From Flavobacteriales bacterium UBA4110 (GTDB taxonomy: Bacteria > Bacteroidota > Bacteroidia > Flavobacteriales > Weeksellaceae), in contig DFXK01000007.1 of assembly GCA_002383165.1 (NCBI GenBank), forward strand, positions 55,224-119,223: a stretch of DNA of 64,000 nt. The letters run 5' to 3'. This document shows, piece by piece, positions 19,406 through 28,391 of the stretch. The position numbers and the translations under genes are program-made. The notes below the pieces were generated by a model. That model did not search any database, was not told where the DNA came from, and worked only from the letters and a program-made list of their open reading frames with translations. How positions within the stretch are numbered: the first letter of the stretch is position 1; each line of letters opens with the position of its first letter.

Positions 19406-20181
19406 TGTCAATTTTTTCAGAAAACATGCGGTATTTAAGAGGTAAGCTAAATCTTTCACAACAAAAGGTTGCTGATGATCTTTTAATTACCAGAGGCAGA
19501 TATGGTAAGTATGAAGAAGGTGCAACGGAGCCTCCTCAAGAGATTTTGATTAAAATCTCTAAGTATTATAATGTCAGCATCGATTTACTTTTGACAATCA
19601 ATGTCAGTAAATTTTCTATCGATGAGATTATGGAACTTCCGGATAATAGGATTGTTCTGCCTATCAGGGTTGATCGTGATGGAAACAATGAGATTGAGAT
19701 TATTCCGCAAAAAGCTTCTATGGGATACCTGAATGGATATAGTGATCCGGAATATATAGAAAGTCTTGAGACCATTTCACTTCCATTTTTACACCACGGA
19801 AAATTTAGAGCATTTCCAGCTGATGGCGATTCTATGCCACCATATAAAGATGGAACCTATATTGTAGGAAAATATATTGAAGACCTTTCTGAATTGAAAG
19901 CGGATAGAACTTACATTTTTATTACGTCCAATGATGGGATTACCTACAAAAGGTTTCAGTTTCACGAAGCAGATAGTATTTGGGTTAAGGCCGATAATAG
20001 TTTTTATGAGCCATATAAAATTCCATTACCTGAAATTAAAGAAATCTGGGAATTTGCTTGTAGTATCAATACAAAAGAATACGAACCTGATGAATTTGCG
20101 GAACATCATATTCAAAACTTCATTACAGAGATTAAAACTGATATAAGACAGATCAAAGATAAAATTGGGGGTAAGAATTGA
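19405..20181 (+). CDS. XRE-family regulator with S24 (LexA-like) peptidase domain
   Basis: 258 residues. The N-terminal helix-turn-helix is LNLSQQKVADDLLITRGRYG near residues 16-35. The C-terminal S24 domain has the serine in PADGDSMPPYKDGTY near 138 and a candidate catalytic lysine in DGITYKRFQF near 177. Such proteins repress until DNA damage triggers self-cleavage. Its ATG is inside the palindromic operator, which supports autoregulation. It diverges from the dinB- and dnaE-type genes and is followed by alkB, a DNA-damage context. The gene is intact although the polymerases are broken. Confidence 0.88.
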   Translation: MSIFSENMRYLRGKLNLSQQKVADDLLITRGRYGKYEEGATEPPQEILIKISKYYNVSIDLLLTINVSKFSIDEIMELPDNRIVLPIRVDRDGNNEIEIIPQKASMGYLNGYSDPEYIESLETISLPFLHHGKFRAFPADGDSMPPYKDGTYIVGKYIEDLSELKADRTYIFITSNDGITYKRFQFHEADSIWVKADNSFYEPYKIPLPEIKEIWEFACSINTKEYEPDEFAEHHIQNFITEIKTDIRQIKDKIGGKN

Positions 20182-20212
20182 CTTTATTTTGAGCAATGTC
20201 TATAGTTCATTA

Positions 20213-20237
20213 ATCAAAAAACTTCCCCGAAGGGAAG
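20213..20237 (-). terminator. Minus-strand hairpin with T-run
   Basis: CTTCCC and GGGAAG with loop CGAA form a 6-bp stem at 20222-20237. On the minus strand it is followed by TTTTTT, so it could stop antisense transcription from the alkB side. A smaller ATCCC/GGGAT hairpin lies at about 20262-20279. Confidence 0.45.
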
Positions 20238-20307
20238 CAAAAACACAAATGATGAAAAAAAATCCCATTTAAGCGGGATAATGTAAAGATAAATATTTCA
20301 AAAGAAA

Positions 20308-20922
20308 ATGACTATGAGCCAGCTGAGTTTATTTGATGCGGAAGAATTTTATGAATTTCCAAAAGATCTTTTAGAATACAAAGAAAATTTCCTGAGCAGG
20401 GAAGAAGCCGATCATTTAAAAGATAAATTGCTTCAAAATACGCCGTGGGAGCAGCGTACTCAGAAAATGTATGATAAGATGGTACTGACTCCACGTCTTA
20501 CTGCGTGGTATGGTGATTCTAAGTCTTATGATTCAGCCGACAATAATACTTCTAAACGGAATGAATGGACTCCTGAATTGTATGCTTTAAAAGAGAGAAT
20601 AGAAAAAGAATTCGGATATGAGTTTAACGGTGTGTTGCTTAATCTCTACCGTAACAACAATGATTCTGTTGCCTGGCATAGAGATAAGGAGAGTAGATAT
20701 GGAAGACGTCCTGTTATTGCATCCATTAGTCTAGGACAAACCAGAAATTTCGATTTCAGAAAAAAAGATCATCATAATAGCAAATACAGCTTACCTCTTC
20801 CTCACGGATCGCTTCTCATAATGAAAGGGGATCTACAGGAAAATTGGGAGCATCGAATTGCTAAATCAACATTACCAATGAAAGAACGAATCAATCTGAC
20901 TTTTCGTCTCATTAAGGGGTAA
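20308..20922 (+). CDS. alkB: AlkB-family alpha-ketoglutarate-dependent dioxygenase
   Basis: A 204-residue Fe(II)/2-oxoglutarate dioxygenase that removes alkyl lesions from DNA or RNA bases. Iron ligands are visible as His and Asp in AWHRDKESRYG near residue 128 and His in WEHRIAKS near 182. The 2-oxoglutarate arginine is in RINLTFRLIKG at the end. The start may be the ATG at 20308 or the next ATG at 20314. It sits next to the SOS-like regulator and polymerases, which fits a DNA repair role. Confidence 0.9.
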   Translation: MTMSQLSLFDAEEFYEFPKDLLEYKENFLSREEADHLKDKLLQNTPWEQRTQKMYDKMVLTPRLTAWYGDSKSYDSADNNTSKRNEWTPELYALKERIEKEFGYEFNGVLLNLYRNNNDSVAWHRDKESRYGRRPVIASISLGQTRNFDFRKKDHHNSKYSLPLPHGSLLIMKGDLQENWEHRIAKSTLPMKERINLTFRLIKG

Positions 20923-21247
20923 AAGCGATATAGAATCTTAAACTCGGGAAAGATAGAGATTGTGATAAGAAATTGTTGTTTGTCAAATAATTAATATATT
21001 TTGTGATGTTATTTAAGTTTATTAATTGTATTTTTACAAAGTAAATAATTTATTCATATCCAATTATTTGCTGTAGTTCGTCTGAGATTAATAAGTACTT
21101 TTCATTCGGAACTGCAAAAGAAATATGACTGTTTTTACGGTAGGTTAGATACTTTTCATCTCTTAACTGATTTGGAGTTCAAACTTTACAAAGTTTATTA
21201 TTTAAATATCAACTATCCTAGGACAAAAACCTTTTAAAAGAAAAGAG
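20923..21247. other. Intergenic stretch, nothing recognised
   Basis: 325 A+T-rich bases between alkB and the receiver gene. No open frame of note, no clear hairpin with T-run and no repeat shared with the rest of the window was seen. Confidence 0.5.
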
Positions 21248-21622
21248 ATGTCTAAAACAACAATCCTCATATTTGATATCGATTCATCTTTTCGTGAACT
21301 TCTTGAAGTTATTTTTGAAGAATCACCTTACAAAATTGCATCATCAGACTCATCACAAAATACAATCCAGCAGATAGAATTTCATAGACCTTTTGTTGTT
21401 TTGATTAATACTTGGATGTCTGGAGATAATGCATTCAAAATAACGCATCATATCAGACAAGATCTATATTTTAATAATATCCCAATTATTTTAATGGGTA
21501 CCAATTTCAATTTAGCGGCATTGAAAAATGCAGTTGGTGCTGATGATTTTATTGTACAGCCATTTGATATTGATGACATAGAGCGCAAAATAGATATTTA
21601 TAGCCATCATCTAATTACTTAA
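21248..21622 (+). CDS. Stand-alone receiver-like protein with a degenerate phospho-site
   Basis: A 124-residue protein with the receiver fold layout: acidic pair in ILIFDIDSSF, then RPFVVLINTWMSGDNAFKIT where the usual phospho-accepting Asp is replaced by Asn, and DDFIVQPFDIDD where the conserved Lys of the K-P motif is Gln. No output domain follows. Without the Asp and Lys it is unlikely to be phosphorylated in the usual way and may act as a protein-interaction module. No histidine kinase gene is adjacent. Confidence 0.8.
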   Translation: MSKTTILIFDIDSSFRELLEVIFEESPYKIASSDSSQNTIQQIEFHRPFVVLINTWMSGDNAFKITHHIRQDLYFNNIPIILMGTNFNLAALKNAVGADDFIVQPFDIDDIERKIDIYSHHLIT

Positions 21623-21642
21623 TTAATACAACTATATATTTT

Positions 21643-21785
21643 TAATTAGTCTCACAAAGCTCTAAACCTTTAGTGATAAAATCACCATAAGGTATTTTTA
21701 ATCCATCCCACTTAGGATTATCAAGCCATATTTCCTCAACCTTGCTTATGGATGGATCATTATGAGATGCTCCTTTAGCTGTACC
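21643..21785 (-). pseudogene. 3' remnant of an unknown minus-strand gene
   Basis: The minus strand reads GTAKGASHNDPSISKVEEIW followed by LDNPKWDGLKIPYGDFITKG and LELCETN, then a stop at 21643. Another frame just upstream reads YHKEIYCKASNGKTYALKWYS and stops. Both look like natural C-terminal protein sequence, perhaps of one gene with a frameshift, cut off where the subtilase fragment begins. The family is unknown. Confidence 0.35.
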
Positions 21786-21851
21786 ATTTTAAAGCATAGG
21801 TTTTGCCATTACTTGCTTTGCAGTATATTTCTTTGTGATACATCCTCTGTG

Positions 21852-22985
21852 CAAAATCCAGCGCAAGCATGGAACGCTCTGGTAGTAGGAGCATACACCG
21901 AGAAAATTCAATTAAATGATCCTCTCTTTCAGGATTATACACTTGTTGCGGATGAAGGGCAACTTTCACCATATAGCTCTACTTCAATAATTTGGGAAAG
22001 AAAGTGGGCGTCTAGGCCAGATGTAGTTTTTGAGGGAGGAAACCTTTTAAGAGCACCAGATAATAGTATTGTGAGACATGAGAATTTGGAATTGTTATCT
22101 ACTTCAAAACAGTTTAATACAAGAAAATATTTTGACACAATATGGGCAACGAGTGCAGCAACAGCACAGGCCTCATGGTTTGCGGCAAAAATAGCTTTTG
22201 AATATCCTGAAGCTTGGGCTGAAACTATTCGCGGTTTGATAATTCATTCTGCAAACTGGAATACTGCAATGTTTGCTCAGCTAAATGTTGTGAAAGGTAA
22301 TAGAACAAGTTTTAGAAATTTATTAAAAACCTTTGGTTTTGGTATTCCCAATTTAGAGCGTGCTCTCTATAGTCAGGAAAGTGCCTTGACGTACATTGCG
22401 CAAGAAACTATTCAGCCTTTTAATTATAAGGGAACTACTACCACTACTGAAACAAATGAAATTCATTTCTTTAATTTGCCTTGGGCAAAAGATTTGTTAC
22501 TGGATCTTGGAGAAACACCTGTAAAGCTAAAAATTACATTGTCATATTTTATTGAACCGGGTGCTGGAGAAATTGGATGGAAAGATAAATATCGTTATCA
22601 ATCACATGGATTACGTTTTGATGTTAATAATGTTGGGGAAACCGAAGATGAATTTAGAAGACGAATCAATATTGCAGCAAGGGAAGAAAATGAAGAAGTA
22701 AATGGAAATACAGGTAGTCAACGTTGGGCAATCGGTGTGAATAATCGTAGTACAGGTTCAATGCATTCTGATTTTTGGGAAGGAACTGCTGCTGATTTGG
22801 CAACTTGTAATCATATCGCTGTGTATCCAATTATTGGCTGGTGGCGTGAAAGAAAAAATTTGGAAAAAGTGGAAAATGAAACTCGCTATTCTTTAATTAT
22901 ATCACTTGACACACCAGCGCAAGATATTGAACTTTACACTACAGTGAAAAATATTATTGAAGTTCCAATCGAAATCGAAATCTAA
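21852..22985 (+). pseudogene. Subtilase (S8) C-terminal fragment, resembling the protease of IetAS-type defence pairs
   Basis: Homology begins at NPAQAWNALVVGAYTEKIQL and includes the catalytic serine region TIWATSAATAQASWFAAKIA. It continues for about 375 residues to a C-terminal beta-rich domain. The parts with the catalytic Asp and His are absent, so the protease is inactive even though an ATG at 21762 gives a 407-codon open frame. The domain type resembles S8 proteases paired with an AAA ATPase in ietAS defence loci (established family; similarity judged by eye). No ATPase gene is beside it. Confidence 0.65.
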
Positions 22986-23087
22986 GATTAATACTTTCTG
23001 ATAATTTATTGATTGAAAGTAAAGTTTCTTTTTAATTTTTTTTCTTTAAATTACATCTGCTTTATTTAAGAAATAATGAATGCCGAG

Positions 23088-23510
23088 AGTTTAGCAATTT
23101 TATCCAAATCTTCTAAAAAAGTGTTCGAAAAATGAACCTTTGCGTCACTTAAGGAGACAACTATTTTTTAGTTGTCTCTTTTTTGTAGCCATAAATATCT
23201 CTTTGTCAAACCTTTATGATTTGACTTTTAGTGTTCGACATTTTAAACGTAAAATGCTTAGTCTGTTTGAAAAAAACAGTCTGAAATTACCACAGTAGGC
23301 TTGTAGTCTACAATTGTTAAGTGTTCGAAATCTTCTTAAGGTTAGGGCTTTTTCTCTTTTTGATTTATTGTAGATCTTTGATATTAAAGATAATAATTCT
23401 AATATAATTTTACCTTTCTTTTATTTCCCATACTATCATTCTTGTCTGTAATAATAATTGCTTGTTATTAATAGATATTCTTCTGAAAAATCTAAATTCT
23501 GATAAAAAGA
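23088..23510. repeat. Island repeat, copy 1, with serine recombinase 3' remnant
   Basis: Shares a terminator hairpin, the following CATAAATATCTCTTTGTCAA stretch, an internal CTGTTT/AAACAG hairpin and a right-hand AAGTGTTCGAAA core with copies at 33.7, 37.3 and 49.0 kb. A second core lies about 200 bases to the left, at 23119. From about 23318 to 23510 the minus strand encodes a decayed version of the C-terminus of the recombinase at 37383-39038 (ILELLSLISKIYNKSKREK). This copy forms the left edge of the metal-efflux module. Confidence 0.8.
23154..23184 (+). terminator. Rho-independent terminator in repeat copy 1
   Basis: GAGACAACTA and TAGTTGTCTC make a perfect 10-bp stem with a five-T loop, followed by six T. 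It stops plus-strand transcripts before the metal module. Confidence 0.9.
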
Positions 23511-23544
23511 CTTTTGGATTAAATTTTATTTCTAAATTTGCCAT

Positions 23545-23871
23545 ATGAATTTCTTGAGACTATTCCTTACAATCTATTTTGCGGTACTAACTGTATTACC
23601 GTGCAATGATGTCAAGGCACAGTCATCCGCTGGAGAATTCACAAAAATCTCCAGCTATTCAGAGGATTCTCACTCCAAAGACAAAGGAGATATATGTTCT
23701 CCACTTTGCATTTGTAATTGCTGCCAGATGACAGTAGGTTCATTTAAGATAGAGCCAATATTAAGTTTTCCTGAGCAGATAAAATTGTATTATTCCAAGA
23801 AAATTCTTTTCCACAAGAATGATTTTGCTTATTTGGTGTATGACCAGATATGGCGACCGCCTAAGATTTAA
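23545..23871 (+). CDS. Small secreted Cys-rich protein, DUF6660-like
   Basis: 108 residues with a signal peptide (MNFLRLFLTIYFAVLTVLP, cleavage near AQS at 25-27) and a Cys-rich patch CSPLCICNCCQ near residues 52-62. Proteins of this kind commonly precede CzcA/CusA-type operons in Bacteroidetes, and a periplasmic metal-handling role is plausible from the cysteines. The DUF assignment is from memory. It is 157 bases upstream of czcA in the same direction. Confidence 0.65.
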   Translation: MNFLRLFLTIYFAVLTVLPCNDVKAQSSAGEFTKISSYSEDSHSKDKGDICSPLCICNCCQMTVGSFKIEPILSFPEQIKLYYSKKILFHKNDFAYLVYDQIWRPPKI

Positions 23872-23883
23872 TTTTTATTTTTT

Positions 23884-23905
23884 TTTTGAAAGTTAACTTT
23901 CAAAA
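23884..23905. promoter_or_regulatory. 22-bp perfect palindrome before czcA
   Basis: TTTTGAAAGTT is followed directly by its reverse complement AACTTTCAAAA. With no loop it is better suited to binding a dimeric regulator than to termination. It lies 124 bases before the czcA start. Confidence 0.6.
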
Positions 23906-23918
23906 TATGTTGTAAAAC

Positions 23919-23928
23919 ATTGCAATAT
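23919..23928. promoter_or_regulatory. ATTGCAATAT motif before czcA, like the ars operators
   Basis: The ten bases match the core of the ATATTGCAATAT palindromes found before arsR and the DUF6428 gene. This could be a weaker site for an ArsR-type repressor controlling the efflux module. Confidence 0.4.
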
Positions 23929-24028
23929 CATTGCATTGTTTACAGCTCTACATTTGCTGTAACCTTATGTTTGGGAATTTCCAAACTTATTGTGTTGGCA
24001 GTTTCAATAAAAATTAAATCAAAATTCT

Positions 24029-27000
24029 GTGTTAGATAAAATCATAAAATTTAGCATCAAGAACAAGATTGTCATTGGTATTATGACCTTGTTGTTGATT
24101 ATATGGGGTATTTGGAGTGCAACCAAATTACCAATAGATGCTGTTCCCGATATTACAAATAATCAGGTACAAATAATTACAGTATGTCCAACTCTTGCGG
24201 GACAGGAAGTCGAACAATTAGTAACATTTCCAATAGAACAAAGTATTGCAAACGTTCCAGATATTGAAGAAACTAGAAGTATTTCGAGATTTGGACTTTC
24301 TGTGATAACAGTTGTGTTCAAGGAAGATGTTGATATTTACTTTGCCCGCCAGTTGATTAGCGAGCAATTAAAACAGGCTGTAGAAGAGATTCCAAAAGGA
24401 GTCGGTACTCCGGAAATGGCTCCTGTAAGTACGGGGTTAGGAGAAGTTTACCAATATATCCTACATCCAAAGAAAGGAAGTGAAAATAAATATACATCCA
24501 AGGAACTAAGAACAATGCAGGATTGGATTGTTAGGAGGCAGCTTAATGGAACTCCGGGTGTGGCTGAGGTCAATAGTTTTGGTGGAGAATTAAAGCAATA
24601 TGAAGTTGCAATAGACCCGAATCGTCTTAAAGCGATGGATATTAGTATTACGGATATTTTCACTGCTTTAGAAAAAAATAATCAGAACACAGGTGGTGCG
24701 TATATAGATAAGAAGCCTAATGCCTATTTCATTCGTGGAATTGGTATTGTAACATCCTTAGAAGATGTTAAAAATATTCCTGTAAAAAACAATACCGGAA
24801 GTGTTCCTATTTTTATCAAAGATGTAGCAGATGTTCAATTTGGTAAAGCGGTAAGATACGGAGCAATGACCTATAACGGAAAGGTAGATGCAGTTGGAGG
24901 TATTGTGATGATGCTGAAAGGTGCTAATAGTAATGAAGTAGTGAATAACATCAAGGATAAAATTCCTACAATTCAAAAGTCTCTTCCAAACGATATAGTA
25001 ATAGAACCTTTTCTGGACAGAACCGATTTGGTAGGTAGAGCTATCAGTACAGTTGAGAAAAATTTAATTGAAGGAGCGCTAATCGTCATTTTTGTACTAG
25101 TTATTTTCTTAGGTAATCTTAGAGCAGGTCTCATTGTGGCATCAGCCATTCCCCTTTCTCTTTTGTTCGCTCTGGGGATGATGAATGTTTTTGGCGTTAG
25201 TGCCAATCTGATGAGTTTGGGAGCAATCGATTTTGGATTGATTGTGGACGGTGCTGTAATTATTGTCGAAGCCACGCTTCATCACTTAGGTTTAAGGAAA
25301 AGCACCAAGATGCTGACTCAATCTGAAATGGATGAAGAGGTTTTTCTTTCAGCGTCTAAAATTAGAAGCAGTGCTGCTTTTGGAGAGATTATCATCCTAA
25401 TTGTTTACATCCCAATTTTAACACTTGCAGGCGTAGAAGGAAAGATGTTTACTCCAATGGCAAAAACAGTTGGTTTTGCTATTCTTGGAGCATTGATTTT
25501 GTCTTTAACATATATCCCTATGATGAGTGCTTTGTTCCTTTCAAAAAAAGTATCTCATAAAGAAACGTTCTCAGACAAGATGATGAATAAGTTGCAGAAC
25601 ATTTACCAACCGATGTTGGAAAAAGCGATTAGATTCAAATATTGGATAGTTGGAGCAACTCTATCATTGTTTGTTGTCAGCTTATTGATTTTCAAAAATA
25701 TGGGTGGCGAGTTCATCCCACAATTACAGGAAGGAGATTATGCCTTTCACTGCATTTTGCCACAAGGAAGTTCTCTTAGTCAGAGCATAGAAACATCTAT
25801 GCAGGCATCCAGAATTATTAAAGAATTTGATGAAGTTAAAATGGTTGTTGGAAAAACAGGTTCAGCAGAAGTTCCAACTGACCCTATGCCTCAAGAAGCT
25901 ACGGATTTGATTGTAGTACTTAAACCTCAGGACGAATGGAAAACCAAGAAATCTTATGAAGAATTAGCAGATGAAATCAGTGAAAAATTAGAAGTAATTC
26001 CCGGTGTTTTCTTTGAAAAAAATCAACCAATCCAGATGCGTTTCAATGAATTGATGACTGGAATCAGACAAGATGTAGCGGTTAAGATTTTTGGAGAAAA
26101 TCTAGATTCTTTAGCAATTTACGCAGATAAAGTTTCAAAGGTTATTCAGACGGTAGATGGAGCAACGTCTCCACAAATTGAAAGGGTAAGTGGTCTTACC
26201 CAAATCAATGTGGAATATGACAGAACCAGAATGGCAAACTATGGATTGAATATCGAAGATGTTAATAATGCTCTGAGTACAGCTTTTGCAGGAAAATCAG
26301 CTGGGCAGGTTTTTGAAAATGAAAGGAGATTTGATTTAGTGGTAAGATTAGACAGTCTTCACAGAACCAATATGGATGATGTCAATACTCTAATGATTTC
26401 CACCAATTCCGGAGCGCAGATTCCTCTTTCTCAAGTTGCAAATATTAGCTATAAATTGGGGCCGGCTCAAATCAGCCGTGAAGAAGGAAAAAGAAGAATT
26501 GTAATTGGTTTCAATGTGAAAGGTCGTGATGTAGAAAGTGTTGTGAATGATATTCAGCAAAAGCTGGATAAGCAGATAAAACTGCCTTCAGGATACTATT
26601 TCACTTACGGAGGTCAGTTTGAAAATCTACAGGCTGCAAGTAAAAGGTTGTTGATTGCTGTTCCGGTTTCTCTCTTACTCATTTTTATGCTATTGTATTT
26701 TACATTCAGTTCTTTCAAACAAGCAGGATTAATATTTACGGCAATTCCGATGAGTGCAATAGGAGGTGTATTCGCATTAGTCATAAGAGATATGCCATTC
26801 AGTATCAGCGCAGGAATTGGATTCATCGCATTGTTTGGTGTTGCTGTTCTCAACGGTATAGTACTGATTGGAACTATCAACCAATTGGAAAAAGATGGAG
26901 AAACTGATGTTTTAAAAAGAGTGATGGAAGGAACTAAGACAAGGCTTCGTCCGGTATTGATGACTGCTGCAGTAGCCTCTTTAGGATTTTTACCAATGGC

Positions 27001-28390
27001 TATCTCTACAGGAGCAGGTGCTGAAGTACAAAAACCTTTGGCAACTGTAGTCATCGGAGGATTGGTTACAGCGACTTTCCTTACATTATTCGTTTTGCCG
27101 ATGTTATACATTATTTTTAATACAAAAATTAACAGAAGAAAATTGAAGGTAAAACCTTTGACGACTGTTATAATTTTTGGAATGCTGATGTTTGGTCAGA
27201 CTCTTACAGCGCAAAGCAGAGCATTGTCTATAGAGCAGGCGACACAGATAGCTTTGGAAAATAATGACCAGATAAAATCAAAAGATTTGGACATCAAAGT
27301 TAGTGAAGCATTGAAGCCAACAGCGAACGAACTGCCTAAAATGAATTTTGATGCGTTACTTGGTCAGTACAATAGCCCAAAGTTCGACCAGTCATTTTCC
27401 ATTTCGCAAAATATTCCGTTTCCGACTTTATTTAAAGCAAGAAAAGAACTTATTGCAGAAGAAATCAAAGCAAAGCAGATTGATAAAGCTGTTTCTGCGA
27501 ACGAACTCGCTAAACAGGTAAGAACCTATTATTATCAGATTGAATATTTACAATATAACCAATCACAACTTTCTTATCTGGATAGTTTGTATCAGGATTT
27601 TATAAGGATTGCAACTGTTAGATTCAAAGCAGGAGATATCAAGAAAATTGAAATCAACACGGCTGAAACACAAAGGGGTGAAATCAATCTTCTACTCAAC
27701 CAAAACAAGGTTTATCTCAGCAATGCTTATCAAAATCTAAAAATTTTATTGAATACTAAAGATGAATTTCAGATTTCAGCTAATAGAAATTATGAGCCGT
27801 TAAAAGCAGAGTATATTTTGGATAGTACAGCTCTTGCTAATCATCCAACCGTGAGAGCTTTTTATCAGCAAATGGAAATTGCAGAAAAAAATAAAGCAGT
27901 ACAAAAGTCTCAAGGTATGCCGGAATTTAATATTGGATATACGAATCAATCGTTAATTGGTTTTCACACTGCCAACGGTCAGGAAAAATTTTATAATGCT
28001 GGAAATCGATTCAGTAGCGTAGGCTTAGGTGTCGCTATTCCTCTGACTTTCGGAGCAACAAAAGCAAGAGTTCAGTCTCTGGAATATGAAAAGCAAGCGG
28101 CAGAGACTAATGCAAAGTTTCAACAGAAGCAGTTGTCAGTACAGTTGGAGAATATGCTGAGTCAGTACCAGCAGAATGTTTTACAATATGATTATTATGT
28201 AAAGCAAGCTTTGCCAAATGCCGAAAAAATTGTGAAAGCAGGACAGCTTGGTTACAAGACAGGAGAAATCTCTTACGTGGAATATCTTTTTGCTTTACAG
28301 ACAGCAACCAATATTCAATTAAAATACCTTGAGTCCATCCAACAGGTCAATCAAGCTGTAATTACTATTAATTCATTAATCAATAAATAA
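24029..28390 (+). CDS. czcA: CzcA-type heavy-metal RND pump fused to a TolC-like outer-membrane factor
   Basis: A 1453-residue protein. Residues 1 to about 1035 are an RND pump: N-terminal membrane helix, SLGAIDFGLIVDGAVIIVEA near 395 (the D-x-x-x-D of Zn/Co/Cd-type HME1 pumps), FTAIPMSAIGGVFAL near 910 and GTKTRLRPVLMTAAVASLG near 970. From about 1036 a second membrane/signal-like stretch (MLMFGQTLTAQSRALSIEQA) begins a TolC-like coiled-coil domain. The start is GTG at 24029. With the adaptor two bases downstream it forms an envelope-spanning efflux complex driven by proton flow. Confidence 0.93.
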   Translation: MLDKIIKFSIKNKIVIGIMTLLLIIWGIWSATKLPIDAVPDITNNQVQIITVCPTLAGQEVEQLVTFPIEQSIANVPDIEETRSISRFGLSVITVVFKEDVDIYFARQLISEQLKQAVEEIPKGVGTPEMAPVSTGLGEVYQYILHPKKGSENKYTSKELRTMQDWIVRRQLNGTPGVAEVNSFGGELKQYEVAIDPNRLKAMDISITDIFTALEKNNQNTGGAYIDKKPNAYFIRGIGIVTSLEDVKNIPVKNNTGSVPIFIKDVADVQFGKAVRYGAMTYNGKVDAVGGIVMMLKGANSNEVVNNIKDKIPTIQKSLPNDIVIEPFLDRTDLVGRAISTVEKNLIEGALIVIFVLVIFLGNLRAGLIVASAIPLSLLFALGMMNVFGVSANLMSLGAIDFGLIVDGAVIIVEATLHHLGLRKSTKMLTQSEMDEEVFLSASKIRSSAAFGEIIILIVYIPILTLAGVEGKMFTPMAKTVGFAILGALILSLTYIPMMSALFLSKKVSHKETFSDKMMNKLQNIYQPMLEKAIRFKYWIVGATLSLFVVSLLIFKNMGGEFIPQLQEGDYAFHCILPQGSSLSQSIETSMQASRIIKEFDEVKMVVGKTGSAEVPTDPMPQEATDLIVVLKPQDEWKTKKSYEELADEISEKLEVIPGVFFEKNQPIQMRFNELMTGIRQDVAVKIFGENLDSLAIYADKVSKVIQTVDGATSPQIERVSGLTQINVEYDRTRMANYGLNIEDVNNALSTAFAGKSAGQVFENERRFDLVVRLDSLHRTNMDDVNTLMISTNSGAQIPLSQVANISYKLGPAQISREEGKRRIVIGFNVKGRDVESVVNDIQQKLDKQIKLPSGYYFTYGGQFENLQAASKRLLIAVPVSLLLIFMLLYFTFSSFKQAGLIFTAIPMSAIGGVFALVIRDMPFSISAGIGFIALFGVAVLNGIVLIGTINQLEKDGETDVLKRVMEGTKTRLRPVLMTAAVASLGFLPMAISTGAGAEVQKPLATVVIGGLVTATFLTLFVLPMLYIIFNTKINRRKLKVKPLTTVIIFGMLMFGQTLTAQSRALSIEQATQIALENNDQIKSKDLDIKVSEALKPTANELPKMNFDALLGQYNSPKFDQSFSISQNIPFPTLFKARKELIAEEIKAKQIDKAVSANELAKQVRTYYYQIEYLQYNQSQLSYLDSLYQDFIRIATVRFKAGDIKKIEINTAETQRGEINLLLNQNKVYLSNAYQNLKILLNTKDEFQISANRNYEPLKAEYILDSTALANHPTVRAFYQQMEIAEKNKAVQKSQGMPEFNIGYTNQSLIGFHTANGQEKFYNAGNRFSSVGLGVAIPLTFGATKARVQSLEYEKQAAETNAKFQQKQLSVQLENMLSQYQQNVLQYDYYVKQALPNAEKIVKAGQLGYKTGEISYVEYLFALQTATNIQLKYLESIQQVNQAVITINSLINK

Positions 28391-28391
28391 A

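Noticed and set aside
21762..22985. Complete 407-residue subtilase
   Set aside because: The first 30 residues are unlike the family, and the Asp and His parts of the catalytic triad are absent.
23154..23200. Small minus-strand frame of about 15 codons (MATKKRQLKNSCLLK) in repeat copies 1, 2 and 4
   Set aside because: It is made of the terminator hairpin read backwards, and copy 3 has a stop right after the start, so conservation is explained by the hairpin.
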